The position numbers and the translations under genes are program-made. This document shows positions 27,797 through 37,368 of a stretch of 64,000 nt of DNA, in pieces. Each line of letters begins with the position of its first letter. The first letter of the stretch is position 1. Origin of the DNA: Ruegeria arenilitoris (GTDB lineage Bacteria; Pseudomonadota; Alphaproteobacteria; Rhodobacterales; Rhodobacteraceae); contig NZ_WPZQ01000011.1 of the NCBI RefSeq assembly GCF_013030265.1, positions 1-64,000 of the forward strand, read 5' to 3'. The notes under the pieces were generated by a model. It was given only the letters and a program-made list of their open reading frames with translations. It made no database searches and was not told the origin of the DNA.

Positions 27797-29422
27797 ATGA
27801 CCCATTCGGAAACTTCAGGTCCTGCCACGACGCCCCGCACGCGGGCTAAGGCGCGGCACATCCTCGATAACTACTACATCGGCCCGTCGCGTGATGACGC
27901 GGTGCTCGAGATTTGGGGATATACTGACCGGATGACCTATGCCCCGGGTGACCGGGTGGCGCTGCGAGTGTCAACAACTGCGGAAACCTGGGATTTGGAA
28001 ATTGGCCGGGACGGACAACGCTATGAGCCGCTGCTACGCGAGTCGGGGCTTGCGGGAATACACCAAGACACGCCGTCCGACTGTTCGGTAAAGGGGTGTG
28101 ACTGGGATATCGCCTACGAATTCACCATCCCCGACGACTGGCGCGAGGGTGGTTACCTGATCACGTTCAGCGCCGAGTGTGACGGAGACAGGATCGAGGA
28201 ACACCACCTGATCCTACTGCGCCGAGCACCCTCAAAGCCACCGACGCCTTACTTACTGGTTTGCGCCACCGGAACCTGGCTGGCCTACAATTGCTGGGGT
28301 GGATCAAACCACTACGAAGGGATTACCGGACCCAAAGGCAACGCGTTCTCCCCGATCGTCTCAACCCAACGCCCATGGACGCGGGGGTTCTGCAAGCTGC
28401 CGGAGGGTGCCCCTCGCGCAGTGCCAGAGGGTGCCCATGTCCCCGGCGGAATGGTGCGTTACCCCTATATGGAGTGGGCATACGCCTATGGCTATTCCAA
28501 GAAATACGCCTCAGCTGGCTGGGCCAGCTATGAACGGCATTTCGCCCGTTGGGCAGAGGCGCAGGGGTTCGAACTGGACTTTGCCACGCAGCACGATCTA
28601 GAGGCCGATCCGGAGTTGTTGCGCCGCCATAAATGCGTGATCTTTGTCGGCCATGATGAGTACTGGACCGCCAATATGCGCCATGCGGTGGATCGCTACG
28701 TCGATGGTGGAGGGCGGGTTGCTCGATTTGGCGGTAACTTCCTGTGGCAGACGCGGATCGAAGACGAGGGTAGGACCCAAATCTGTTACAAATATACAGC
28801 AGACCGCGATCCTCTGGTGGGGACGGATCAGGCGCATCTGGTCACTGCGGCCTGGGAGGTCGCCCCGGTGAATTGGCCGGGCACCAGGACATTCGGTGCA
28901 AGCGGACTGAAAGGTGTCTATGCTGGTCTGGGCCGCTGCGTGGGGCAGGGCAGCGGCGGTTACACCGTCTATCGACCGCAGCATTGGGCCTTCCGGAACA
29001 CAGAGCTAGGGTATGGCGATCAACTGGGCGCAGGATCACGTATCTTTGGCTATGAGGTGGACGGCGTTGATTACCAGATGGAGGACGGTTTGCCCTTTGC
29101 TACCGGCAGCGATGGGGCTGATCAGGCGATACAGATACTGGCGCTGGGGCTCGCAACTAACGTGGAGCCATCACATGGGGTGTGGGGCGAGACGGCCTAT
29201 ATCGGTGACGCTGACGCGCAGTTCAAGGCACAGGCTGTGTTTGGTGAGGTTACGCCCGAGACCGTGGATCGCAGCGCTCGCGGCAATGGCGTGATCGTTC
29301 ATTGGGTACGTGGCAAAGGCGAGGTGTTCAACGCGGCGACCTGTGAATGGGTCATGGGATTGACGCGCCGGGATTGGCAAGTTGAGCAAGTCACCCGTAA
29401 CGTGTTGGAGAGGTTTGGGTGA
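27797..29422 (+). CDS. N,N-dimethylformamidase large-subunit-like protein
   Basis: 541-residue protein matching the large subunit of N,N-dimethylformamidase. Recognisable parts are IWGYTDRMTYAPGDRVALRV, the central YLLVCATGTWLAYNCWGGSN, and FVGHDEYWTANMRHAVDRYV around residues 283-302, followed by GGGRVARFGGNFLWQTR. The Tyr-rich HDEYW region belongs to the unusual Tyr/Tyr/Glu iron site of that amidase. The well-studied Paracoccus enzyme has a large subunit of about 760 residues and a separate small subunit; this protein is shorter and no small-subunit gene is adjacent. It starts 9 bp after the CoA transferase, suggesting one pathway on an amide. GGATGTCGAG is a weak ribosome binding site. Confidence 0.87.
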   Translation: MTHSETSGPATTPRTRAKARHILDNYYIGPSRDDAVLEIWGYTDRMTYAPGDRVALRVSTTAETWDLEIGRDGQRYEPLLRESGLAGIHQDTPSDCSVKGCDWDIAYEFTIPDDWREGGYLITFSAECDGDRIEEHHLILLRRAPSKPPTPYLLVCATGTWLAYNCWGGSNHYEGITGPKGNAFSPIVSTQRPWTRGFCKLPEGAPRAVPEGAHVPGGMVRYPYMEWAYAYGYSKKYASAGWASYERHFARWAEAQGFELDFATQHDLEADPELLRRHKCVIFVGHDEYWTANMRHAVDRYVDGGGRVARFGGNFLWQTRIEDEGRTQICYKYTADRDPLVGTDQAHLVTAAWEVAPVNWPGTRTFGASGLKGVYAGLGRCVGQGSGGYTVYRPQHWAFRNTELGYGDQLGAGSRIFGYEVDGVDYQMEDGLPFATGSDGADQAIQILALGLATNVEPSHGVWGETAYIGDADAQFKAQAVFGEVTPETVDRSARGNGVIVHWVRGKGEVFNAATCEWVMGLTRRDWQVEQVTRNVLERFG

Positions 29423-29870
29423 TCTTGAATATCCCTCGGTAGGTGCCGTCGAAGCGAGGTGTTGAGAGGAAACCGCCTGTGATGACCAGACGTTAGGAAA
29501 CAGCGATATCGCCAGAAAAGCTCTTGGTATCCCTGGAAGGCCCATTGTGATGGAGAACTGCAAGCTCTGGCGCGAAACTGCGGAGCGGATGAGTCTTCGG
29601 CACTTCGTGGTCCGGCAACAATTGGCTTTCGCCCCGAACATCTCGGCCTTACTTATCCCGAAGACGCGGATGTTCCTGCCCGTGTCGAATGAGTTGAAGC
29701 ACTTGGGGCGGAAACACTGTAATACTCAAGTGCTGCGTTTCAAAGCCAACCCATAACTGTTCGGATCGAAGGGCATCACACTGTTGGTGAGGGCGATCAG
29801 ATATTCATACACCTCGCTCGATCCTCGATACATATTTCTGCAAGGTGAAAGAGCCCACGCACAACAACCG
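29423..29870. other. 448-bp region between convergent genes
   Basis: No supportable gene. A plus-strand frame near 29547-29756 and a minus-strand frame overlapping the amidase-like gene end have no recognisable motif or ribosome binding site. No strong terminator hairpin was seen. It may be decayed coding sequence. Confidence 0.35.
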
Positions 29871-32777
29871 TCACTTCGTAGCGAACCAGTGATCACCGAA
29901 CTCAGGCATTTCAATGCAAATCTTAAGCTCGTTCCGGAAACCGGAATATCCGTTTCGGCTGCAAAGATCTAACAAGTCGATTGCCAATTCTCTTGCTTCA
30001 GAATGTCGGGATTCCTCCAGCAAAACATGGACCTCTGCCGTCAGCAGCCAGGCTTCAAACGCATCCATTTTCATCAACTGAGCCAGATTAAGACCCTTGT
30101 TGAGAACAGTCCGTGCTTCATCGAATTCGTGTTTTAGCGCAAGCAATCGAGCCAAAGGAGCAGCGGAAAAACAGCACAGCACATCGATTCCGGCCGAATC
30201 CGACGTTCGAAGCGCTTGTCTGAGAGCGGCTATTCCAGTGTCCAGCTCGCGCTTCATGCAAGACTGTATTCCTCGGGCGACAAGCGCAAAGCTTTGGTCA
30301 TAGGCTTTCCCGGTTTCCTCGGCGATGCTAAGCGCAGTGCGAATATCCTTTTCACTTTCAGTGAACCGTCCGGCCATACTGTAAGCATTGGCCCGCGTCG
30401 CAATGCCCAAAACCGAGATCGAACCCGTGGTACCTATGTCCACAGTACGAAATGTCTCGGCAAAGAGGTTTTCGTGACGGTCTATTGCAGATACCGAGCT
30501 GAGATAATCCCCGTGAAACCAAGCGGCCTGGGCCAGAGCAAAGGCGGCCTTGGCTTGCAGCATCGTATCGCCAGACGTTTCGGCGTTTATCAATGCAAAC
30601 TGCGACACTCTTATAGCATCCCGCACGTCCGAAAGAACCGAAAGCATGATCCCCTGGTCAATCTGCGAGGCGATACGGGACGATGTATCTCCGATCTTTT
30701 TGCACAAGTCCTCAGCCTCGCGCGAAATGCTCAGGATACGTTCGAAGTCCCCGCTGGCCACCAAAGATACACGCAAGCCCCTGCGCGCTTGCAGCCCCAG
30801 CTTGGCCACCAAAAATGCATCAGCCTCGTGACGGATCTTATCGATGCAGCGTAGAGCGTGTTCAAAGAATGATACGGCTGCCTCAAACGAATAGAGCTTG
30901 ATCGACAACTCACCACAGTGGTTATAGGCATTTGCGGCGTCCAGCCAGAGTTCACCACCATCCGCATGACGGGCGACCGACTGCATGTGGTCGAGATTGT
31001 CGGTATCCCCATCCTTGTTCAAGGTTGAGAAAATGGTCCGGTGGTGTTTGTACCGCCGCAGCCTGGGAACACTGCGATAGCCGACTTTCTGGATCAGTGC
31101 GTGGCGGAACCGAATGGTTTGAGCATTTCCGCCCACCGCAAACTCGAGCAGACCCTGTTCAATTAGGCTGTAGACCCGGGCCTGCGCATCTTGGAACTCA
31201 CTTTGAAGGGTGTTGAACAATACGTCCCGGTTCCATTGCATTCCGCCGACAGCAACGATCTGCAACGCCTTTCGATCTTCAAGATCAAGTGCATCGATAC
31301 GCGAGGCAATCAAAGGCTGCACTCTTATGGGGATGTCGAACTCATCCACAGTATCGGGAAGCTTGTTGGGATGTTTGTCATCATCCAGGCGGTCGCGGAT
31401 ATTGTACACAAACTCTTCGACAAACAGCGGAGTTCGGTCACTCAATTCCTCGATGTATCCGGCGACAAGCTGATCGACGCCACTGTTATCAAGCAGCAAT
31501 CTGATCAGGTTTTTGCAAGCCGCAGCTTCCAATGGGGGTACGTGGATGACGTCCAGCAAAGGTTTTGGCCCGGATGAAACGAAATCTGCATTGCGTGACG
31601 TTAACAGGATCAGGACGCGCTGTGCCGCAATTTTGTCCAGCAGAGTGTCTACTACGTCCAGCGTACCTTTGTCGGCCCAGTGCAGATCTTCGACAATCAG
31701 CACCATTGGCGCCCCGGAACCCAGAGCCAAAACGAGCCGCGCAAGCGCATCGACCAGAAGCTTTCTGCGGTGCAAATGGTCGGCCACACCAATCTCGGAT
31801 TGGGGCTGAACTCGCGTGAATAACGAAAACAGCTCTTGTCTTGTTGCTTCGCCGAGATCGTGAAGGCTTGCCAACACGTTAGACAGTCTGGCTTCTAGCC
31901 CGATTTTGGATGTGGGATCAGAGTATTGAAGATAGGATGTAATTGCGCGCGTAATCGGCAGAAACGCAGCTTCCTGATCCAGTGATGTACAATTGAATTC
32001 CAGCGTTTCGTGTTTGCCAAGGAAAGCGCTGTCGGCGAACTCATGCAACAATCGGGACTTTCCAATTCCCGCGGTTCCTATGAGCAAAGCTGCATTGCCC
32101 TGACCGGAACGGATCGTGTTCCAGGCGTCGAACATACGTTCCAGTTCTTGTGCTCTGCCGACAAACGGCGACCGGCCCCTTCGGATACGTGAACGCCACC
32201 GCGAGACCTGTTTTTTACGCGCCCGTATCTCGTACAATCTAATGGGTTCCGCCAGACTGCCGAGTTCAAGCTCGCCGACAGGTTCGTGTTCGAATACCCC
32301 ACCCGCGTGTTCGATCACTGCACCGGAAACAGTAACTACGTTGTGACGGGCGCGGCTTTCGATCGTGCTGGCAATGTTCATGACTGGGCCAAGGAATGCT
32401 TGCTCTTCACCCAGCGTGTGCTGGAGATGACTCACCAACAGTTCGCCACAGTGCAGCCCAATCCGAATATCTGGCTGCGCGCCGTCCATTTTCGACAGGT
32501 TTTGGATGATTTCCAGAGCGCTTGCGATTGCCTTGATCGCATGATCTTCATCTGCATCAGGCGCCCCAAAAACTGCCAGGGCTCCATCACCGGTAAATAG
32601 TGTCGTCGCGCCATGACTCTCACAGGTCGACATCATCAGCTCGATTGCTGGTCCAAGGTGGTCAACAGCATCTTCGGGATCGAGAGAGCCGATCATCATC
32701 GTAGATTTGACTATGTCAGCGAACATGACAGTGCACATCTTGCGCTCTGTCGGTTCTATCTGAACGTTGCCTGCCAT
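29871..32777 (-). CDS. Class III cyclase-AAA ATPase-TPR regulatory protein
   Basis: 968 residues. Residues 10-185 form a class III nucleotide cyclase domain with metal-binding Asp in VMFADIVKST (D21) and LFTGDGALAVFG (D64). The catalytic N-x-x-x-R is N134-I-A-S-T138, so the transition-state Arg is Thr and cyclase activity is doubtful. Next come a linker, an AAA/STAND-type ATPase with Walker A GTAGIGKS (234-241) and Walker B VLIVEDLHWAD (about 359), and a long helical TPR-like region to the end. Such proteins are signal-dependent ATPases or regulators. It is divergent, with a 171-bp gap, from the RiPP precursor gene and could regulate it. Effector and output are unknown. Confidence 0.88.
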   Translation of the reverse strand: MAGNVQIEPTERKMCTVMFADIVKSTMMIGSLDPEDAVDHLGPAIELMMSTCESHGATTLFTGDGALAVFGAPDADEDHAIKAIASALEIIQNLSKMDGAQPDIRIGLHCGELLVSHLQHTLGEEQAFLGPVMNIASTIESRARHNVVTVSGAVIEHAGGVFEHEPVGELELGSLAEPIRLYEIRARKKQVSRWRSRIRRGRSPFVGRAQELERMFDAWNTIRSGQGNAALLIGTAGIGKSRLLHEFADSAFLGKHETLEFNCTSLDQEAAFLPITRAITSYLQYSDPTSKIGLEARLSNVLASLHDLGEATRQELFSLFTRVQPQSEIGVADHLHRRKLLVDALARLVLALGSGAPMVLIVEDLHWADKGTLDVVDTLLDKIAAQRVLILLTSRNADFVSSGPKPLLDVIHVPPLEAAACKNLIRLLLDNSGVDQLVAGYIEELSDRTPLFVEEFVYNIRDRLDDDKHPNKLPDTVDEFDIPIRVQPLIASRIDALDLEDRKALQIVAVGGMQWNRDVLFNTLQSEFQDAQARVYSLIEQGLLEFAVGGNAQTIRFRHALIQKVGYRSVPRLRRYKHHRTIFSTLNKDGDTDNLDHMQSVARHADGGELWLDAANAYNHCGELSIKLYSFEAAVSFFEHALRCIDKIRHEADAFLVAKLGLQARRGLRVSLVASGDFERILSISREAEDLCKKIGDTSSRIASQIDQGIMLSVLSDVRDAIRVSQFALINAETSGDTMLQAKAAFALAQAAWFHGDYLSSVSAIDRHENLFAETFRTVDIGTTGSISVLGIATRANAYSMAGRFTESEKDIRTALSIAEETGKAYDQSFALVARGIQSCMKRELDTGIAALRQALRTSDSAGIDVLCCFSAAPLARLLALKHEFDEARTVLNKGLNLAQLMKMDAFEAWLLTAEVHVLLEESRHSEARELAIDLLDLCSRNGYSGFRNELKICIEMPEFGDHWFATK

Positions 32778-32948
32778 TCTGTCAAAGTCCTGTTAAAATG
32801 TACAACTTCGCTACGTAAAAATTCTTGTAGATTATAGCACCTTAAAGATCTGGCCCGCAGGCCTTTCGATAAACCTGACGATTGAAATTAATTGAAACGT
32901 CATGGTTAATGGACTAGCCGTATACAAATATTAATAAGAGGGATTGAC

Positions 32949-33230
32949 GTGACAGACAAACATAAACACGGATTAACGCTTGAAGATGTTCAGATGATCA
33001 TTGGTCGAGGCGTTCTTGATGAATCTTTTCGTAAGGAATTTATTGCTGACCCAGAAGACGTCGTTAAACGTCTGGGCATCTCTGTTGATGAGGACGGTAG
33101 CGCGGTTGACCTGCTGAAAGCGATCAGCGCTGTCTTCGATGGTCGCGCCGATGTACAGGCTGCGATGTCCGATATCAGGAAAGCATACGAAGTGTCTTCG
33201 GACGGTGTGATCCGGCCTCGCTGCGCCTGA
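32949..33230 (+). CDS. RiPP precursor peptide, NHLP/Os1348-like leader
   Basis: 93-residue small protein starting at GTG with AGAGGGA seven bases upstream. LTLEDVQMIIGRGVLDESFR followed by KEFIADPEDVVKRLGI matches the nitrile-hydratase-leader-like (NHLP clan, Os1348 type) leader region, which recruits maturation enzymes. The C-terminal stretch after about residue 75 (YEVSSDGVIRPRCA) is the probable core and has the only Cys in the protein, two residues from the end. No Gly-Gly cleavage site is visible. The stop lies 6 bp before a radical SAM RiPP maturase of the matching type, which is the strongest support. The modification and final product are unknown. Confidence 0.82.
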   Translation: MTDKHKHGLTLEDVQMIIGRGVLDESFRKEFIADPEDVVKRLGISVDEDGSAVDLLKAISAVFDGRADVQAAMSDIRKAYEVSSDGVIRPRCA

Positions 33231-33236
33231 CGCGCA

Positions 33237-35171
33237 ATGACAGAAACGGCACTCAGCCCGACACTTGATGCAGACGCAGAACATCATCGTCTGTGTCTGG
33301 TGTCGATGCCGTTTTCATCGCTTCAGCATCCTGGTCTGGGGCTGGCGTTGCTTGCACAACTGGCCCGCAGAGCAGGTGCCCGGACAAGCGAGAAGTTCTT
33401 TAGCTTTGATTTCGCAGAACTCATTGGGCTGGATCGCTATTCACTTTTATCGGACGGAAGGTTTTATCAGGCGCTTTTGGGCGAATGGGTTTTCAGTGAC
33501 CTGATCTATCCCCGGAGTGAAGCCGTTGCCTTTGAGTATCTGACGACGGTTCTGGCTGATCACGTGTCAGGCGTGGAATGGCTGACCGTGATGCAAGACG
33601 CCATTTCGGCCCGCGAACAGGTCGGTGCCTTTGTGGACAGGTGCGCCGAAGAAATCCTTCAGGACAAACCGACCGTAGTAGGCATCACATCGTCGTTTCA
33701 GCAAGTGATGTCTTCATTGGCCATCGCCAAGGCTGTACGTCGGCGATCTGAGGATGTCGTGATCGTGATGGGCGGCGCAAATTGCGAAGGGCCGCTCGGT
33801 CAGGCCCTGTTGCAAGCCCACCCTGAACTGGACGCAGTCTGCATTGGTGAGGGAGATGAAGCATTCCCCGATTTTCTCGGTGTATTGCGGTCGCGTGATG
33901 ATCTGCCAAATGTGCCGGGCATACTGACGCAATCACAAAAGACGAGGCCGCTCAAAGATGCGACGGCCCCTCTGGTCACCGATCTGGATGCGCTGCCTGT
34001 CCCGGACTTCACCTCGTTTTTTGATAGGTTTAACAATACGCCCGGTTTGCCGGATCTGTTCAAACCATCGGCGACAATTGAAACCTCTCGTGGATGCTGG
34101 TGGGGTGCCAAACACCATTGCACATTCTGTGGCCTCAACGGCCAGTCCATGACCTATCGCAGCAAATCTGCTGATCGGGCTTTTGCAGAGTTCAGTGAGC
34201 TGGCCGATTTGTATGGCCCGGACCTTGTTGTGGTCGACAACATTCTGGACCATCGCTATCTCAGGACGCTTATTCCTAAATTGGCGCAGGATGAACGCCC
34301 GTTTCTGATGCACTATGAGGTCAAATCCAACCTTTCACCGGCCGTGATTGCCTCTTTGGCAGACGGAGGTGTCAGAAAGGTTCAGCCAGGGATCGAAACG
34401 TTTGATACGAAAACCCTGACACATATGCGCAAAGGCGTGTCTGGGATTCAGAACATTCAGACCCTGAAACTTTGTGCAGAAGCCGGTGTGTTTGTCGAAT
34501 GGTGTTTCCTGTTCGGATTCCCGGGTGAAAATCCCGAAGGTTTTGAACGTATGGCGCACCTGATACCGCACCTGCACCACCTGCAACCTCCGGGCTCGGT
34601 CGGCCCCGTCCGGGCTGATCGCTTCAGCCCTTACTACGACTATCCCGAAGCCTACGGCATTCAGGTTCGACCGGCAAAGCCCTATAAATATATCTTTGAT
34701 GTTCCAAAAGAGGATCTCACTCAGTTTTCCTATCACTTTGACATCATCGATAAATCAGACACCACGGCACAGAACCGCGCAGAACCTACACTCAAGGCGC
34801 TGACGGTTTGGCAGAATGATGCTGGCTCTGCTGAGCTGTATCTGGACAAGGATGTTGCGATTGACACACGGTGCCCAGATCAGCGCATTGAGCATCAGCT
34901 TTCGCCCGCAGAGTGTGCGGTCCTGGCGCATGCCTCCACTATTGTTGGGGCCACTCAATTGGAGGAGCGTGTAGCGCCTCAATTCGGCCAGATGTCAGTG
35001 CGCAAAGCGGTTGAGCGGTTGTGTGAGCTTAACCTGCTGACTGTCGAACAAGACGCCCTACTGTCGCTTGTGCTCAGGACGCCTGGTTTCACGCGGGCTC
35101 CCGATTGGAATGTTATTCGGAATAGTCCGCACCTGGCTTTTGCCGTGCAACGACGTGAAGATTTTGTCTGA
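33237..35171 (+). CDS. B12-binding radical SAM RiPP maturase (rSAM_ocin_1 type)
   Basis: 644-residue enzyme. The N-terminal half is a cobalamin-binding-like domain (LVSMPFSSLQHPGLGLALLA, DVVIVMGGANCEGPLGQALL, DAVCIGEGDEAFPDFL). The radical SAM core starts near residue 280 with ETSRGCWWGAKHHCTFCGLN, where C287, C295 and C298 give the CX7CX2C cluster motif of 'ribosomal peptide maturation radical SAM protein 1' rather than the usual CX3CX2C. GVRKVQPGIETFDTKTLTHM and FLFGFPGENPEGF complete the barrel. A C-terminal region of about 150 residues may bind the substrate. It follows the NHLP-type precursor by 6 bp without its own ribosome binding site, so is probably translationally coupled. It likely modifies the precursor core, perhaps by C-methylation or thioether/C-C chemistry; the reaction is not known. 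Confidence 0.9.
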   Translation: MTETALSPTLDADAEHHRLCLVSMPFSSLQHPGLGLALLAQLARRAGARTSEKFFSFDFAELIGLDRYSLLSDGRFYQALLGEWVFSDLIYPRSEAVAFEYLTTVLADHVSGVEWLTVMQDAISAREQVGAFVDRCAEEILQDKPTVVGITSSFQQVMSSLAIAKAVRRRSEDVVIVMGGANCEGPLGQALLQAHPELDAVCIGEGDEAFPDFLGVLRSRDDLPNVPGILTQSQKTRPLKDATAPLVTDLDALPVPDFTSFFDRFNNTPGLPDLFKPSATIETSRGCWWGAKHHCTFCGLNGQSMTYRSKSADRAFAEFSELADLYGPDLVVVDNILDHRYLRTLIPKLAQDERPFLMHYEVKSNLSPAVIASLADGGVRKVQPGIETFDTKTLTHMRKGVSGIQNIQTLKLCAEAGVFVEWCFLFGFPGENPEGFERMAHLIPHLHHLQPPGSVGPVRADRFSPYYDYPEAYGIQVRPAKPYKYIFDVPKEDLTQFSYHFDIIDKSDTTAQNRAEPTLKALTVWQNDAGSAELYLDKDVAIDTRCPDQRIEHQLSPAECAVLAHASTIVGATQLEERVAPQFGQMSVRKAVERLCELNLLTVEQDALLSLVLRTPGFTRAPDWNVIRNSPHLAFAVQRREDFV

Positions 35172-35510
35172 CAGGGGCGTGTCTATTTTGGTTTCTCTAA
35201 CCGCAGCAGGGGTGAAACGCCAAGTTCGCCACGGCGTGTCTCAGATCATTTTTGGTACGCCTCTATCAAAGGCTTGGTGGATCGGTCGTTCTACAGAACT
35301 GTAACCTCGGACTTTCGGGTTTTTGTCGGGATCGCTGGATAAGTTCGTCCCGTATCACGCCGATCCGGACTTTCAGCTAGTTTGCGACATAGCCTGTGAA
35401 AGCGCGAACGCTGCCAACGGCCAGACTTCAAACAAATCAATTGGTCCTGAATCTATGCAGTTCACCAAACTATGGTTAGAGTTACCTGTATGAATTAGCC
35501 GAGATTTATT
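35172..35510. other. 339-bp intergenic region
   Basis: Between the radical SAM maturase and the serine hydrolase. I found no transporter, peptidase or second precursor gene, and no strong terminator. The upstream region of the serine hydrolase near 35470-35510 is AT-rich and may contain its promoter. Confidence 0.35.
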
Positions 35511-37088
35511 ATGCAAACCAATTCTATTTCCCGTCGGTTTTTCCTTGGATCTGCGACCGCCTCGCTGGTCGGTATGCCTCTGACGGCGTATGCCCAGACG
35601 CCATCGCCGTCTCAAATGGCGGGCGTTGCGGTGCCGCCTGGTCAGATTGCGACCGCAATCGCGGCACTGGATGATATCGTTGCCGAGATCATGGCGCGCA
35701 GCGGTATCCCTGGCGTCTCCGTCGCGGTCGTGCACAAGGGTGAAACAGTTTTGACCAACGGTTACGGTCTGCGTCGCGTGGGGTCATCGGATACTATCAA
35801 CCCGGACACCGTGTTTCAGATCGCTTCCGTATCAAAATCAGTCGGGGCCACAGTGGTTGCGCAGCAAGTGGGGCAAGGAGTTGTTTCCTGGGACAGCCCC
35901 ATGCATGAACTCTTGCCATGGTTTCGTCTGTCGGACCCGGCGCGAAGTGAGTTGTTGACCATTGGGGACCTGTACAGTCACAGGTCTGGTCTGCCAGATC
36001 ACGCAGGCGATGATTTGGAAGATCTGGGCTTTGACCGCACAACGATACTGGAGCATCTGCGGTTGCTGCCCCTCGCTCCATTTCGGACATCTTACGCCTA
36101 TACCAATTTCGGCCTCACCGCCGCCGCTGAAGCAGTAGCGGAAAAAGCGGGGATGGATTGGGCAACGTTGTCTGAGCAGGCGATTTACCAGCCGCTTGGT
36201 ATGACGCGCACTAGTTCGCGTTTCGCTGACTACATGGCGGTCACTGACCGGGCTGTTCCTCATACGCCCAGCGATGGAGTGTTTCTCCCGCAGTTTCAGC
36301 GCATGCCTGACGCGCAGTCGCCAGCAGGTGGTGTCAGTTCCTCTGCCAACGATATGGCCAGATGGATGCAGTTGATTCTGGCAAATGGCCGTTACGGTGA
36401 CGATCAGATTATTCCGCCCGAGGCCCTGCTTCCTGCGATCAGTCCGCAAACCGTATCATCACCGCCGACATCCCCAGACAGCCGCGCCGGGTTCTATGGG
36501 TTTGGCTTCAATGTCAGCACCGAACCTTCCGGGCGGGTAAAACTCAGCCACTCAGGGGCCTTTGTAATGGGCACGGGCACCTGTTTCTCTCTCATTCCCT
36601 CTTTAGATCTCGGCATCGTCGTATTGTCGAATGCATCTCCGGTAGGGGCGGTGGAATCCATCGCAGCGGAATTCACCGATCTGGCTCAGTTTGGAAAGCA
36701 GACCCGCGATTGGTATGCAGGCTATTCTCAATTGTTCAAACCGTTCTTTGACCCACTCGGCCATACTGTGGGCGCCTTTCCCCCGGTCGACGCGGCCGTT
36801 CCTCTGAATTTCGAAACCGCTGTCGGCAAGTACAGCCACCCATATTTTGGGACTGTGGAGATTCAGGCGACGGGAGAGCAATTGGTATTGTTAGTTGGAC
36901 CGCATTCGCAGGATTACCTGCTGCAACCGTGGGACGGAGCCACCATGGTTTTCGACTTTGTTACGGAAAACGCTCCACCCGGATCGCGCTCAATGCTGAC
37001 ATTTGAAGATCTAGCGAGTGGCAAAGCGGGAAGTATCGTAGTTGAGCTGTTTGGTGAACACGAACCTTCTCGTTTCATCCGTGTCTGA
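35511..37088 (+). CDS. Tat-exported serine hydrolase (class C beta-lactamase/DD-peptidase family)
   Basis: 525-residue protein with a twin-arginine signal (SISRRFFLGSATASLVGMPL, cleavage near AYA-QT). The S-x-x-K catalytic motif is S106-V-S-K109 in FQIASVSKS, and the second motif Y197-T-N199 lies in SYAYTNFGL; the third, HxG-like, is LSHSGAFVMGTG. This is the beta-lactamase class C/PBP4*/esterase group. The last 140 residues resemble the C-terminal beta-domain seen on many such hydrolases. It acts in the periplasm, either as a D-aminopeptidase or esterase. It sits alone downstream of the RiPP locus with a 339-bp gap; a role in peptide processing is possible but only by proximity. Confidence 0.9.
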   Translation: MQTNSISRRFFLGSATASLVGMPLTAYAQTPSPSQMAGVAVPPGQIATAIAALDDIVAEIMARSGIPGVSVAVVHKGETVLTNGYGLRRVGSSDTINPDTVFQIASVSKSVGATVVAQQVGQGVVSWDSPMHELLPWFRLSDPARSELLTIGDLYSHRSGLPDHAGDDLEDLGFDRTTILEHLRLLPLAPFRTSYAYTNFGLTAAAEAVAEKAGMDWATLSEQAIYQPLGMTRTSSRFADYMAVTDRAVPHTPSDGVFLPQFQRMPDAQSPAGGVSSSANDMARWMQLILANGRYGDDQIIPPEALLPAISPQTVSSPPTSPDSRAGFYGFGFNVSTEPSGRVKLSHSGAFVMGTGTCFSLIPSLDLGIVVLSNASPVGAVESIAAEFTDLAQFGKQTRDWYAGYSQLFKPFFDPLGHTVGAFPPVDAAVPLNFETAVGKYSHPYFGTVEIQATGEQLVLLVGPHSQDYLLQPWDGATMVFDFVTENAPPGSRSMLTFEDLASGKAGSIVVELFGEHEPSRFIRV

Positions 37089-37368
37089 CTCTGTTTCCTG
37101 ATAGCGTTGTTTAATGTCCGTCGTATACCTGCCCATTGACCGGCTTAAAGCAGACCTCTGTTCCGATGTTGCACAGAACCGCCTCTCGTTGGTCAGGCAT
37201 TAACCCTGACTGGCCACTAGGTGGTATTGGACTTGTAAGATTGGTGGTCGGCTTTGAGTGCCGTTCGAGAACTTCGCAAACACTCGCGAGCGAGGCCGAT
37301 CTACCCTGATCCAAACGACTGTACATTCTGCCTTTCGGTGTTGACGCTGATCGCCGGAAGCTCGCTTA

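Noticed and set aside
29171..29756. Open frames on both strands near the end of the amidase-like gene
   Set aside because: No recognisable domains, starts or ribosome binding sites; overlap with a well-supported gene.
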